64,000 nt of DNA. Source: Endothia cerciana (lineage: Eukaryota; Ascomycota; Sordariomycetes; Diaporthales; Cryphonectriaceae). The DNA is taken from NCBI GenBank assembly GCA_026119935.1, contig JALRMH010000022.1, positions 62,001-126,000 on the forward strand, read 5' to 3'. A program made the position numbers and the translations under genes. Under the pieces are notes generated by a model. The model worked only from the letters and a program-made list of their open reading frames with translations. It was not told the origin of the DNA and made no database searches. Below are positions 54,406 through 64,000 of the stretch, piece by piece (the first letter of the stretch is position 1; each line of letters opens with the position of its first letter).

Positions 54406-56310
54406 TTAAACCAGCAACACTGGCGATCCTAGAATTGATAGACAGGCCCGAATACCCCATTCTCCCCGATTCCCTTCGAAAGTTTCTCTATTCCTCCACA
54501 CAGCCTCCATAATCTGCAGAGCCTCACATATACTCCCGAACTTTGCCATCTCACCCATGATCTCCTGGATGACCTTCCTGAATGCGTCAGTCACGTCCTC
54601 AGAGTCCGCCAAGCAGCCGGCAACACAGACCGGCCAGGCCAAAGCACGCAACTGAGCCGCTCCATCCGGGACGTTCTTGTCTCTTAGTAGGTACAAAAGA
54701 CTAAGGACCTCGTTGACGCTGTTGCGAATTTCCGGATTCCGAGGCTGCCACCCTGACACCACGACAGCGAGGTATATCTGAGCTGCGTGCGCCCACGCGT
54801 ATGTCGGAATGTGAGCTTTGGCGTTGCCGTCTGTCAACCGCGGCACTAAGAACCCGAATGGCCGTTGACGTCGGATACAAGGAGTCTCCGCCGACGCCGC
54901 CGCCGCCCTTCTGGAGTCCAGATCCTGCAGCCCTCGATCAAGACGAAGGGTGATCTTTCCCGCACGCTCGACCAGATCCGGAATGGATAAAAAGCCATTC
55001 TTCTTCGCCTCCGTCTTCCACGCGTCGAGCGTGGCGACCTCCGCAATGGCGACCAGACACCAATTATCACAGCCGACGAATAGTGACACGTCCAGATGAG
55101 ACGCGAAATCGAAACGCTCAGCCTCTTTCAAAACACCCCCATACCATTTGCACAGCAGCGGCGAGCGCCCGAGAGCCGTGGCTGCCACGACGTCGAGGTA
55201 TAACAGCATGGCGGTGAAGAAGCGGAAAGCTGCTTGCTCATTTGACCAGACTGATGGGTGCGAGTATCCGCGGATGCGCATCGGGGGATCCAGGAGGTCC
55301 AGCAACGGGCCAAGACCCCGTCGAGAGGCATCGTGACGATGGCCACTTTGGTATGTGGAAGGGGGGTTGTTCAGATACACGGTGAACATGTCGTCTAGTA
55401 AGCTCACCGCTGGACGAAGATGCATCTCCCAGCCTTCAGATCTTCCGACGAACAAGTCAAACACCATCAGCTGCACAATGCTGCACATCACGCCTGCTCT
55501 CTCCGACAAGCTGGTCGCACTACCATCTTTGAGGTGCAGCAGCTCCTGCTGGATTGTCTCGTAGCATTTGTCCGCTGTCTTCATCACGCGAACCCAGACA
55601 TGGGCTTTGCAAAGCTCGTACTCTCCGGGAAGAACCTCGTTCACCACGCTCGTGATGAAGTATGAGCTGAGACTCGTTGCGGAATTGAAGGCGACCGTAT
55701 TGTTCTGAATAAGGTGTAGCAGCCACCCTCGACCTGTGCCGAGCAAGGGAGGGCGGTAGAAGGGAAAGACGAAGGGGAAGCAGTGGTCCAGGTAGCCCAT
55801 GATGATGTGCTCCTGGGGGACATCCGCTGGGCCGTCCTCCGTCTGTCCTCGGTCAGCGCCGTAAGAGCCGGATGGCGGGCTCGCCGGGGGGGCCGCCGAA
55901 CTTGTTGCATTCTGGTTCGACGATGCCGCGGCCACTGTGGACGAAGACACAGTGGACTTAGTTCCCATGTCGGGACCGTCGTCCTGGCTGCCCGAGACGG
56001 AATCTTCTGGGGGTGTCATGACGACCCTGACCGGGACGATCCGGAACATCTCATCGCTCTGCCCAGCTCGACTGCCGCTTACCCAGCGCCTCTCTCGCCT
56101 CCCCACCGCGCCCTGCTTGATCTGACTAGATACCCTGAGTGCCATCTCGCGCTGCCTGGCGCCCTCGTCCATCCAATCTGGCTTGCCCGTGCCGACATAG
56201 CATTCTATATCCACTTCCGCGCAGTTTCTACACGTTGGTCGTGTGCCGTCGCATTTCTTCCGGCGCAGGCGGCACGTCCAGCAAATGTCAAGTCTGAGCC
56301 GTCGAGGCAT
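54406..56310 (-). CDS. Zn(II)2Cys6 transcription factor
   Basis: Single exon, 634 residues from ATG at 56310; upstream codons in frame lack an ATG. The binuclear zinc cluster starts almost at the N-terminus: C10, C13, C20, C27, C30 and C37 (CWTCRLRRKKCDGTRPTC, then CRNC). A Ser/Pro/Gly linker follows, then from about residue 190 a regulatory domain of the Fungal_trans_2 type (IIMGYLDHCFPFVFPFYRPP, GWLLHLIQNN), the arrangement seen in Acr-2-like regulators. Nuclear DNA-binding protein, likely recognising CGG half-sites. It is in tandem with the L-rhamnonate dehydratase, whose 3' end is 584 bp upstream, and convergent with the NmrA-like gene, so a local pathway role is plausible but unproven. 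Confidence 0.9.
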   Translation of the reverse strand: MPRRLRLDICWTCRLRRKKCDGTRPTCRNCAEVDIECYVGTGKPDWMDEGARQREMALRVSSQIKQGAVGRRERRWVSGSRAGQSDEMFRIVPVRVVMTPPEDSVSGSQDDGPDMGTKSTVSSSTVAAASSNQNATSSAAPPASPPSGSYGADRGQTEDGPADVPQEHIIMGYLDHCFPFVFPFYRPPLLGTGRGWLLHLIQNNTVAFNSATSLSSYFITSVVNEVLPGEYELCKAHVWVRVMKTADKCYETIQQELLHLKDGSATSLSERAGVMCSIVQLMVFDLFVGRSEGWEMHLRPAVSLLDDMFTVYLNNPPSTYQSGHRHDASRRGLGPLLDLLDPPMRIRGYSHPSVWSNEQAAFRFFTAMLLYLDVVAATALGRSPLLCKWYGGVLKEAERFDFASHLDVSLFVGCDNWCLVAIAEVATLDAWKTEAKKNGFLSIPDLVERAGKITLRLDRGLQDLDSRRAAAASAETPCIRRQRPFGFLVPRLTDGNAKAHIPTYAWAHAAQIYLAVVVSGWQPRNPEIRNSVNEVLSLLYLLRDKNVPDGAAQLRALAWPVCVAGCLADSEDVTDAFRKVIQEIMGEMAKFGSICEALQIMEAVWRNRETFEGNRGEWGIRACLSILGSPVLLV

Positions 56311-56894
56311 TCTGTGTTCGTCGATCAACGCGAAATGTGAAGCGTATCGATAGGCAAGCAACCTGGGGGCATCTGCGTAGATGTATTAGCTATCTTGAGA
56401 GGCCCCCGCATCGCAGCGGTGAACACTAAGCACCCATGCGGTGTTTGCTTATGAGGACGACTTGTCAGCTGCGCTAACTTTCCCATGCTGCATTTATAGA
56501 TTGCTTCCGATGTGAGAGGAGCGGCTCTCAGGGTTGGCATATTAAGAAAAAGACCCCAGAAAAGCCCTTAAGAACATTATTTTTTTTTATTGTTCGAAAA
56601 GAGGAGAAAGAAAAAGAAGAAAGAAACGATCGAGAAACCCACCCCAAGAACCAATCTATTCATTCTAAGATTTCTAACGCTTCAATCATACAAAGGCGTT
56701 AAATCGGTTTGTAAAAGTATAAAGTATCATCTGATACAAAGTACCTAACCCCTATTCTCCCGTTCCCAATATAAGTTGAGCACCATTACCATTGGCAATC
56801 AATGAAGCATCATCTAGGAGATCATGCTTGAGCAGTTTCGCTCCTAACAACTTTAGTCCTGAACCCCAGTTCCTGCTACATAGCGGCACGAAGC
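56311..56894. other. Promoter region of the Zn2Cys6 gene
   Basis: 584 bp between two minus-strand genes. T and A runs near 56580-56625 and AT-rich sequence to 56760; no gene. Confidence 0.5.
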
Positions 56895-58288
56895 CTATGC
56901 TAGGCCGTTGGCCTTAGCCACCTCCCTCTCCTCGTCCATCGTTAGGCTCTTTGACGGCGCTGGATTCAGTAGAGACTGTCCACTGATCAACTTTGACCTC
57001 ACAGCCGGGTTCAAAGTGAGTCCAAAGCCAGGCTTATCCAAATCCTTGGTCGTCAGGTAACCTTTAGTAGGTATAGGCTCGTCCAGAAACAAGTCACCAA
57101 ACACGGGCAAGACGCTCTTTCCGTCAGCACTGTTGGCCAAGTACTCCTGGAAAGGCGTGTTGGGCTGGCTTATGACGAAGTGGTAGCTGTACGGACCACT
57201 CGCGTGCGGCACAACGGGGATGTCATACGCAGCGGCCATGGCCGAGACCTTGAGCAGCTCCGACAGTCCTCCCAGCCACATGACGTCTGGCTGAATGATA
57301 TCGAGGTTGCGACCCTCGACGAGTTTCCTGAAGCCGTAGCGGCTGTACTCGTGCTCACCCGTCGTGAACTTGAGTGTCGGGTGCGCACGCTTGATCTGCG
57401 CAAAGCCATCTGTGTCGTCCGGGGTCAGGCACTCCTCCCACCAGTTGATGTTCAGATCCAGACAGGCCTTCGCGATCTCAATCGTATACGGGACATTCAG
57501 GCTCATATAGCAGTCCACCATCAGCGGGAAATCCGGCCCGACCGCCTCACGGTGCTTGCGCAGGAACTCCACGTTCTTCTTGAGACCGGTGTGGCCCTCC
57601 TCAGGGCAGTACGGCAGGGGCACCTTTGCGCCCCAGAACCCCATCTCCTTCGCGGCAGTGGGCTCCGGGCCGGTGCAGTAGAAGTTGAGGCGCTCCTTCG
57701 TGGCGCCACCGATGAGCCTATACACGGGCTCGTTGCGGAGCTTGCCCAGCAGGTCCCAGAGGGCCAGGTCGATGACCGAGATGACGGCGATGGGCAGGCC
57801 CTTGCGGCCGTAGAACATGGAGCCCCGGTACATCTGCTCGAAGAGGAGGTTGGTGTTGCGCGGGTCCGCGCCGACCAGGAAGCGCTCAAAGTGCTGATGG
57901 ACCAGCCAGCAGCCCGGCGGGCCGCCGAAGCCCGTCGCGAAGCCGACCGTGCCGTCGGTGGCCTCGATCTCGACCAGGAAGGAGCCGAGGACGTTGATGC
58001 CCCAGCTTGTGCGGGATTGGCGGTATTGTTCCCATTGTGAGCAGGGGGTGGATATGGGTGAGTCGATGAGCCTGACAGGTGGGTATCAGTCTCAAGAATC
58101 TCGGCGTAGGAGGTGAGCGGGCTGCTCTCACCAGTGACCCCCTTTCACATTGTGATAGTCACCACCTCCACATGTCGTCAGCATTGCTTTTCTCATGAGC
58201 GGACGTAAGTAGACCTACCAGAGCCAATGCCTCCGATAACATAGGACCGGACGGCCTTGATGGTGGGGAAGTCTCTGACGGAGGCCAT
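56895..58288 (-). CDS. LRA2: L-rhamnonate dehydratase (enolase superfamily), frame broken in exon 2 as read
   Basis: Minus strand: exon 1 58288-58219, exon 2 58166-58132, exon 3 58071-56895. The protein begins with a rhamnonate-dehydratase-like GGIGSGGDYHNVKGG, then INVLGSFLVEIEA, VIDLALWDLLGK, KEMGFWGAKVPL, LMVDCYMS, WWEECLTPDD, TGEHEYSRYGF, QPDVMW and PHASGPYSYHF, all hallmarks of RhmD/LRA2, which dehydrates L-rhamnonate to 2-keto-3-deoxy-L-rhamnonate. Exon 2 contains six Gs where the family frame (VKGGHW) needs five, so exon 3 is then read in the wrong frame. A weak alternative donor (GTCACT, 58138-58133) keeps frame but deletes the conserved His-Trp. Exon 3 itself is intact. About 427 residues if in frame. 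Sequencing error or recent inactivation are both possible. Confidence 0.85.
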
Positions 58289-61200
58289 GACGGTAGCAAG
58301 GGATGGATGTGGGATCCGAAGGCGGGCACAGGAGGCGGACGAGCAGAGTGGTGCTCAGAATTGGGGTCCTGATGAGATTGTAGGATCAAGGAAGATATAG
58401 ATGGTGGCAAGTCTGAGGAAGAGAGTGAATTTGATTCTAGATGGAGAGACCTCGAGCCATTGGACTCTCCGGCAGCTGGTGGTGGGGCCGGCCTTAGACG
58501 CTGGATTTCGGGTCGTTGATGCACCGAGCAGGCCGAGATCCCTCAGACCTCTTGAGAACGTCACGAGTACTCTTCATGCCATGCCCACGGTAATGCCGCA
58601 AGTCCTTCCCCTCGGCTAGATCATATGAAGACCCAGGAAGATGTCGGGTGGCACTCGGCGGATATAACCGGGGGCAACCGTCGACCTTCAATGGCTGCGC
58701 CTACAACCTTAATCCGGCCCAGAAGCAGACAATACCACCTGAATTTGCGCCACAAAATTCTCCAGCGTGTGACTTGCCACACTGGGACCGGTCTCAGTCG
58801 CCAGAGGAAGTGTGCGAGATATCCCGCACCCTTTCCCCGTCCTCACGTGGGAGCTGCATATCTGATTTAAGTCTGTAAGATGGCGCTCCAGCCACCCGGG
58901 GCAGGACGAGGAGACACGGCACTCTGCCAACTAATGCGGGCTCTTGGAAGCAAAAAGCCACCCCGAGAGGTTGATAGTCGACTGTCTGTACGACGACCTT
59001 TATGGGAAAAGCGTGTGGCTTGTGTGGCTTGCAGAGCGTTGTATGCCGCTTCTCCGACGTGGGACCATCTAGTAGGAGCTGTATGAGTATTATGAGTTGA
59101 GCGTATAGGAAGACGCCCTGGCCAGCCTTAACAATATCGGTATTCTGATATGGATAAGCAACAAGCCTAGTATTCGCCGACCGATACGGACTGTTAGAAA
59201 CAGGAAGCGCCGTCTGGATATCGGTAGTCACAATGCCGCGCCCAAGGGTGATTGATCAACGTGCCCCTTGTATGGTGACTTTTACTGTAGATGTTGCGTA
59301 GCTTGCAGAGACTTACCTGCCGCTTCTCCGACAATAAGGTAATTCAGGCAATTCTTGTGAATTTTGGCACGCACACACATTGATAATAGGGAAGGACAGC
59401 CTACGTATGTGCAACACCGCCCCCCTCCCCGGCTTCGTGAGGGGGGACACCGATGAAACACCACCGACAAAAGACAACACGGATAATAGTGTACCAGGCT
59501 CTGGATCTGCGATGTACGAAAGCATAATGCCACCCCCCCAGATTCATTTAGGAATTTGTTACAAGTCTCCCTTGAAAATTTTTCTGGCTTTCTACAAATA
59601 TTAACCAGATACTTAGGTGTTACGCCTCTTTGAGCAGATGCGCTAGGTACTTTACTATCGCCCCCGGGTACTCGTTTTTTTCGTCTGGTCAACTCGAAGA
59701 ATGTCAACAACGTATACTTAGATATGCCTAGCCGGTATCGAGGTCTGTTCTGGGAGAGTTCCAGACCTTGATAAGATCGACCAGACGGCGCCTCTACGCC
59801 GGCGCGGCTTTGCTGCCGCAGCCTGGCCCCGATAAGCAGCCGGTTCCCTCGTCTCGCAAACCATCCTACAAGTAGGACTCTCGGTTCAATTGCTTACGAA
59901 GAGAGATCTTATCGAGAAACCCTTAATCAATTCGAAAAGAGCGCAACTAGCCGTGTTAGGTTTCTGCCCTCTCGAGGTTTCCTAATACTAATAACCCGAT
60001 GTATATAAGGAGGCATCGCTCTGGACGAACTGAAACACTGCGGAACTAGGGACCCGGGATACGAAGGGTATAGAGGGAAACCGCTGGTCGGCAAAGCGCA
60101 GACTGGCGTGGCTCCTCCGCTTGCGAGAATTCGAGCTAGTGGGAAGGCTTCGTTCTGTGGTAGGAACGAAAAGCTGTCAATCCGGAAAATACCAAGCTTT
60201 CTTTTATCCAGCGAAACGGTGGTACCCAGGCCACCCGTCCCCATTCCCTGAGGAAGACCTTGGACGAGGGAACGGCACGACAAAAAGTGTAGTTACCCTA
60301 GACCAGACATACGGACGATAATATAATCATCATCAAGGAATTGTTAAGTTTTGGGTTGAATGTATCCTGCCCTCCCCCCCTCAGGCTTGACGACATATCT
60401 TGGATCCCCCCCCCCCAAAATGATTTTTTTTAAAAAAAAAAAAAAAACCACCTACAAAGTCAGCAGAGACTCCGAACAATCTCGGTATCCTGGAGGGCTC
60501 TGGAGTGCCGTCTTCCTCGAGACTCCCGTCATTTCATGCATCCACGGAGTGCGCCCCATTTTCATCTGGTGCTGTCCCACCGGATCCATCCGGAACCAGT
60601 CTGGTGGACAGGCATGGTTGTCCAGGTTGATGCAGGCGTTCGTCGATCATTAACAAGTGTAGAAATAGACTTCAACAGGGCTGTCGAGGACCTGAGAGAC
60701 GACACGGGAACTTTATAAAGTGGAATTTCCCGCGAGAGGGGATCACCTGTAAACTGCAGATTCAAGATTCCGGATATCACTACATTATCCGACCAATCCT
60801 GAGGAGCTCCTGAATCTCCCCCACAAAGAGGCTCAGCGACCTGCCAGGGATGTGCGAGAGCTGCCCCTCTGTCGATTCGGGCCTGGATTTCCCTGTTTGC
60901 GGTCGTTCTGAGGTCGTTCTGGGGCCTTCCCCGCAACTGGACCCTCTTCCCCGCACACAGGGATGCTGCATATCCTGAGGTCATGGGGTCTCCCATAATC
61001 TCTGGTTATGCAACAGTACCTAGCCGGTTCCCCCCCCCCCCTCGCCCAGCCGCCTCGCCGTTCAGCACTGACTAACACATCTCCAGGCTGCCTTTGGCCC
61101 GGGGGCGGTCCCACTGGCCCACCGACCCTGTCCGCGACCGCTACCGCAACCGGGCCATAGAGGACCAGGCGCCCCTCTCCACACCCACAGACACGCAATA

Positions 61201-61726
61201 AAGACCCGGGTGGCCCAAGTCCTCGACACTCTGCACAACATTACCCCGAAGCACGTTGTCTTTTTTCTTTCTGCGCGCTGCGAATCCTGCCGGGATCTGC
61301 CACCAGCTGGTGATCGTTTGTTTGTAGCCTGTCACACTGGGATATCAACTGTCCCTGTCTGGAGGCACGCGAGGCACAGCCACACGCCCGCCCACGCCTA
61401 CACCGTCACACCCGTCGCACCGTTCGGGGCCCCACCCACGCCCTCGGATCTCCCCGTCACACCTCAGCCCAGCCCAAACCAGCCCAGCCCAGCCCAGCAG
61501 GTAGCAGCAGATCACGGTCCGGCAGACAATGAGAGACAGTTCATGACTGACTGGTCTGTGGGCTTGGACTAAACTGCACGGAGGTCCCGACACCCCCCTC
61601 CCCTGGTTGTGTACGTGGCTACCGCTATCGTGAGCTCAATAGCCTCACATCCTCCCGCTAGCCCTCCTCCTGCTCCCCCCCCCCCCTCCCCTCCTCGGAG
61701 CTCCCATTCCTCCAGGGCCAGTCGTT
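58289..61726. other. 3.4 kb gene-free region
   Basis: Divergent region between the dehydratase and the second zinc-cluster gene. No supported gene. A diverged 34-bp direct repeat (59025-59058 and 59299-59332), C and A homopolymer runs near 60404-60447, TATATAAGG at 60001-60009, and AGCCC repeats near 61461-61499. The right third is C-rich and probably the promoter and leader of the gene starting at 61727. Confidence 0.5.
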
Positions 61727-64000
61727 ATGACCTCCCCTGAGCAGTCCTCGATCGTGGCCCAGGGGCTGTCACCACCAGCATCCACCGTCACTGTCAAGAT
61801 ACAGCCTGACGGGGAGGCAACTAGCCCAGACGAAGACAACGGCGGCCAGAGGGTCAGCGGAGATGAGGCAGTGAGCGACGACGACGACCCTGTAGGAGAG
61901 GTTTCCAACCGGAATGGCAAGCGAAAACGACCAATCTCCGTTTCGTACGTGCTGTCCTAGTCTCGGGCCCTTGTTGTTGCCAACGACTTATCTTTTCTCC
62001 TGCGCCCTTCCCCGGCCCTTCCCCCGGAGTCCCGGGTCTATCCCTCTCCCTGTCACCATCCAACCCGTCCTTATTTTTGTCTTCCAAGTCTTGGTTGCCA
62101 GCCCGCGACATGTAGTTGTTGTTATGCTACATATCTACATGTTTCCACCTGCCCAGAGACCCGCCTTTCACAAATCCTCATTCGGCAGGGAGACCATGTC
62201 ACACCACCTTTGTTCGTTGTTGACCTGTTGCTGTTCTTCCGTACCAACAACGTCTTCATGTCTCCCCGTGCTGATACGCCGTCGACGCCCCTCGCATATG
62301 AGACCGTCGAGGTGGACCCACCTGCCGCGGTCACCGAGCCCGAGCCCGAGCCCGAGCCAAAGAGGAACAAAGTTGCTGACGAGATTCCCATCCCAAGGTG
62401 CGAGCTATGTAAGCAGAGAAAGGTGCGGTCACGAGAACCCGTTTCTTAGTCACCTCCTTTGCCTGTGATGCTTTCATCCAGGATCCACCACCGGTGACCG
62501 ATGCGACATAATCTTGACAGGGCTATAGACTGACGTGGTGTGATATATAGGTGAAATGTGACCGTGGTCAGCCCTCTTGCGGCTGGTGTAGCCGCAATGG
62601 CCAGATGTGCGAGTACAAGGAGCGCAAGAAGCCTGGCCTGCGCGCTGGTTACGGACGTGAGCTTGAGCAGAGGCTCGACAAGCTCGAGGAGATCCTGCGG
62701 GCCCACTCAGAAATAATCCACGCGACTTTCACTGCGACCCAGCCTGCTCCTGCGGGCCTGACATCCCATCACCCACCCCCCTCAAGTATTCGAGGGAGTA
62801 ACGCAAGCCTTCCCAGCGATCATGGCACGCCGCGGGAAGCCCAGCCGCCCATGTTCATCAGGGCGGACTCGGTGCGGACGAATCAGGCCCAGGCGGAGAC
62901 GGCGCTGTTCCTCCAGAAGCCTTCGACGTATCCGCCCGGCACCCAGACGATGGACTTCGGAATACCACCCCCAACGCCCACTCTGCATGATGGCATGTCA
63001 TCCGCCGTCACTATGTCCGGCATGTCGCCCACAAACCACAGCCACATCTCAGGAATCTCAGGAGTGTCATCGGGACAGGGGATAGCCAGTGCCGCAACAC
63101 ATGAGTACTATGGTACCAATGGTGCTGCTCCAATGCCGTCGCCGACCGTGAATCTTACGCACTCGCAAAATCAGGGCTTATCCTCAGATCAGGATTTGCC
63201 TCCTTACGATCTGCTGTACGCTCTAGTGGACCTGTATTTCAAGCACATCAACACATGGTGTCCGATATTACACCGGAAGACAACCCTGGATTCACTTTTT
63301 GGGCCGTCGATGATAGAAGAAACAGACAAGATCCTGCTTCACGCCATTGTGGCCACCACCTTGAGGTATTCGACAGACGCCAGACTGACGGACGAGAGGA
63401 GACGACACTACCACGCTATCTCAAAGCAGCAGGTGCTGCTCTACGGCATGGAGAGCTCGTCGGTCAAGTCTCTCCAGGCCCTCGTCATCCTCTCGCTCGA
63501 CCTTTGCGGTGACAGCAACGGACCGCCCGGCTGGAACATCATGGCGCTCATCACCCGTTCTGTCGTGCAGCTGGGCCTGGCCGTCGAGTCGAGCTCCTTC
63601 AGCGTCAGCCCCAACTTCACTTCTATCTACACCCTGCGCGCCATGATCCTGCCCGAGCCGAAGGACTTCATCGAGGAAGAAAGCCGACGACGTCTCTTCT
63701 GGATGATCTACCTCCTCGACCGCTACGCCACTATCGCGACAGCCTTCGAATTTGCCCTAGACGACCGCGAGATCGACCGCACCCTCCCGTGCCGCGACGA
63801 TCTGTGGATGAAGAACCAAAAGGTGGAGACCCGCTGGTTCAGCGACCACCAGGATGGCATGCAGCACGAGCCACACAACGGCGACTCGCCCGAGTTCAAA
63901 ATGGACAACCCTCAGAACCTCGGCGCCTTCTCATATTACATCGAAATGCTGGGAATCCTGACCAAGATCCACAACTTCCTCAAACAACCCGTCGACATCT
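61727..64000 (+). CDS. Zn(II)2Cys6 transcription factor, 3' end beyond window
   Basis: Exons 61727-61944, 62398-62422 (25 nt) and 62551 to beyond 64000 encode at least 564 residues. Intron 1 (GTACGT...CCAAG, 453 nt, phase 2) and intron 2 (GTGCGG...TATAG, 128 nt, phase 0) join KRKRPISVS to CELCKQRK and VKCDRGQPSC. The cluster cysteines are C74, C77, C84, C91, C94 and C101. It is followed by YKERKKPGLRAGYG and a coiled coil (ELEQRLDKLEEILRAHSEII). A middle-homology region begins near LPPYDLLYALVDLYFKHINT and continues with RRRLFWMIYLLDRYATIATA. The N-terminus is acidic (DDDDPVGE) with a basic KRKR signal. It resembles conserved filamentous-fungal C6 regulators; target genes unknown. Confidence 0.9.
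62258..62422 (+). other. Candidate alternative first exon of the Zn2Cys6 gene
   Basis: An ATG at 62258 inside intron 1 opens 47 codons, rich in Pro and Glu (TEPEPEPEP, then KRNKVADEIPIPR), that run without a stop in frame into the same CELCKQRK zinc-cluster exon, ending at the common donor 62422. A transcript starting within intron 1 would encode a different N-terminus on the same DNA-binding domain. The coding-like composition supports this, but no transcript evidence is available. Confidence 0.45.

Noticed and set aside
57180..58040. 286-codon plus-strand frame
   Set aside because: Antisense of the L-rhamnonate dehydratase.

Overview
The window looks like nuclear DNA of a filamentous ascomycete, most likely a plant-associated Sordariomycete. 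Protein-coding genes carry short (about 50-450 nt) GT-AG introns and lie on both strands with wide spacers. The families are typically fungal: two Zn(II)2Cys6 regulators, a SUR7/PalI-type membrane protein, an FHA plus fork-head regulator, a sedolisin protease, a NEP1-like protein, GH125, and an ascomycete laccase ending in DSGV. No rRNA, convincing tRNA, CRISPR array or intact transposon was found. Exon joins were derived by hand from splice consensus, reading phase and family conservation.

Layout. 1-6.5 kb: no gene I can support. 6.5-20 kb: housekeeping-like block with a conserved protein of unknown function, a PalI/SUR7-type four-helix protein, a MOT1-type molybdate transporter, a four-helix membrane protein and a 1525-residue FHL1-like FHA/AT-hook/fork-head regulator. 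20.6-29.7 kb: FAD monooxygenase, NADP-type zinc alcohol dehydrogenase, tyrosine-phosphatase-like protein and an unusually long cytochrome P450. 30.9-34.5 kb: zinc dehydrogenase and laccase, convergent. 34.5-38.3 kb: gene-poor. 38.3-42.3 kb: a membrane-protein fragment, a 99-residue hydrophobic protein and a short-chain dehydrogenase. 43.3-50.7 kb: three successive secreted proteins (sedolisin, NEP1-like protein, GH125 mannosidase). 50.9-51.4 kb: short-chain dehydrogenase pseudogene. 53-58.3 kb: NmrA-like oxidoreductase, Zn2Cys6 regulator and L-rhamnonate dehydratase. 58.3-61.7 kb: empty. 61.7-64 kb: a second Zn2Cys6 regulator running off the edge.

How genes may work together (inference). P450, zinc dehydrogenase and laccase (27.8-34.5 kb) are consecutive oxidative genes, but no polyketide synthase, NRPS or terpene synthase is in view, so this is at most the edge of a metabolic cluster. 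The sedolisin, NEP1-like and GH125 genes form a small secretome island. The Zn2Cys6 gene next to the L-rhamnonate dehydratase is a candidate pathway regulator. Two genes in the 53-58 kb stretch have reading-frame problems (dehydratase at a six-base homopolymer; NmrA-like gene at its second intron), which could be sequence error or decay. The best candidates for new biology are the alternative in-frame first exons of the last gene, the four evenly spaced CACCTG sites upstream of the NEP1-like gene, and the paired C-terminal modules in the FHL1-like protein.
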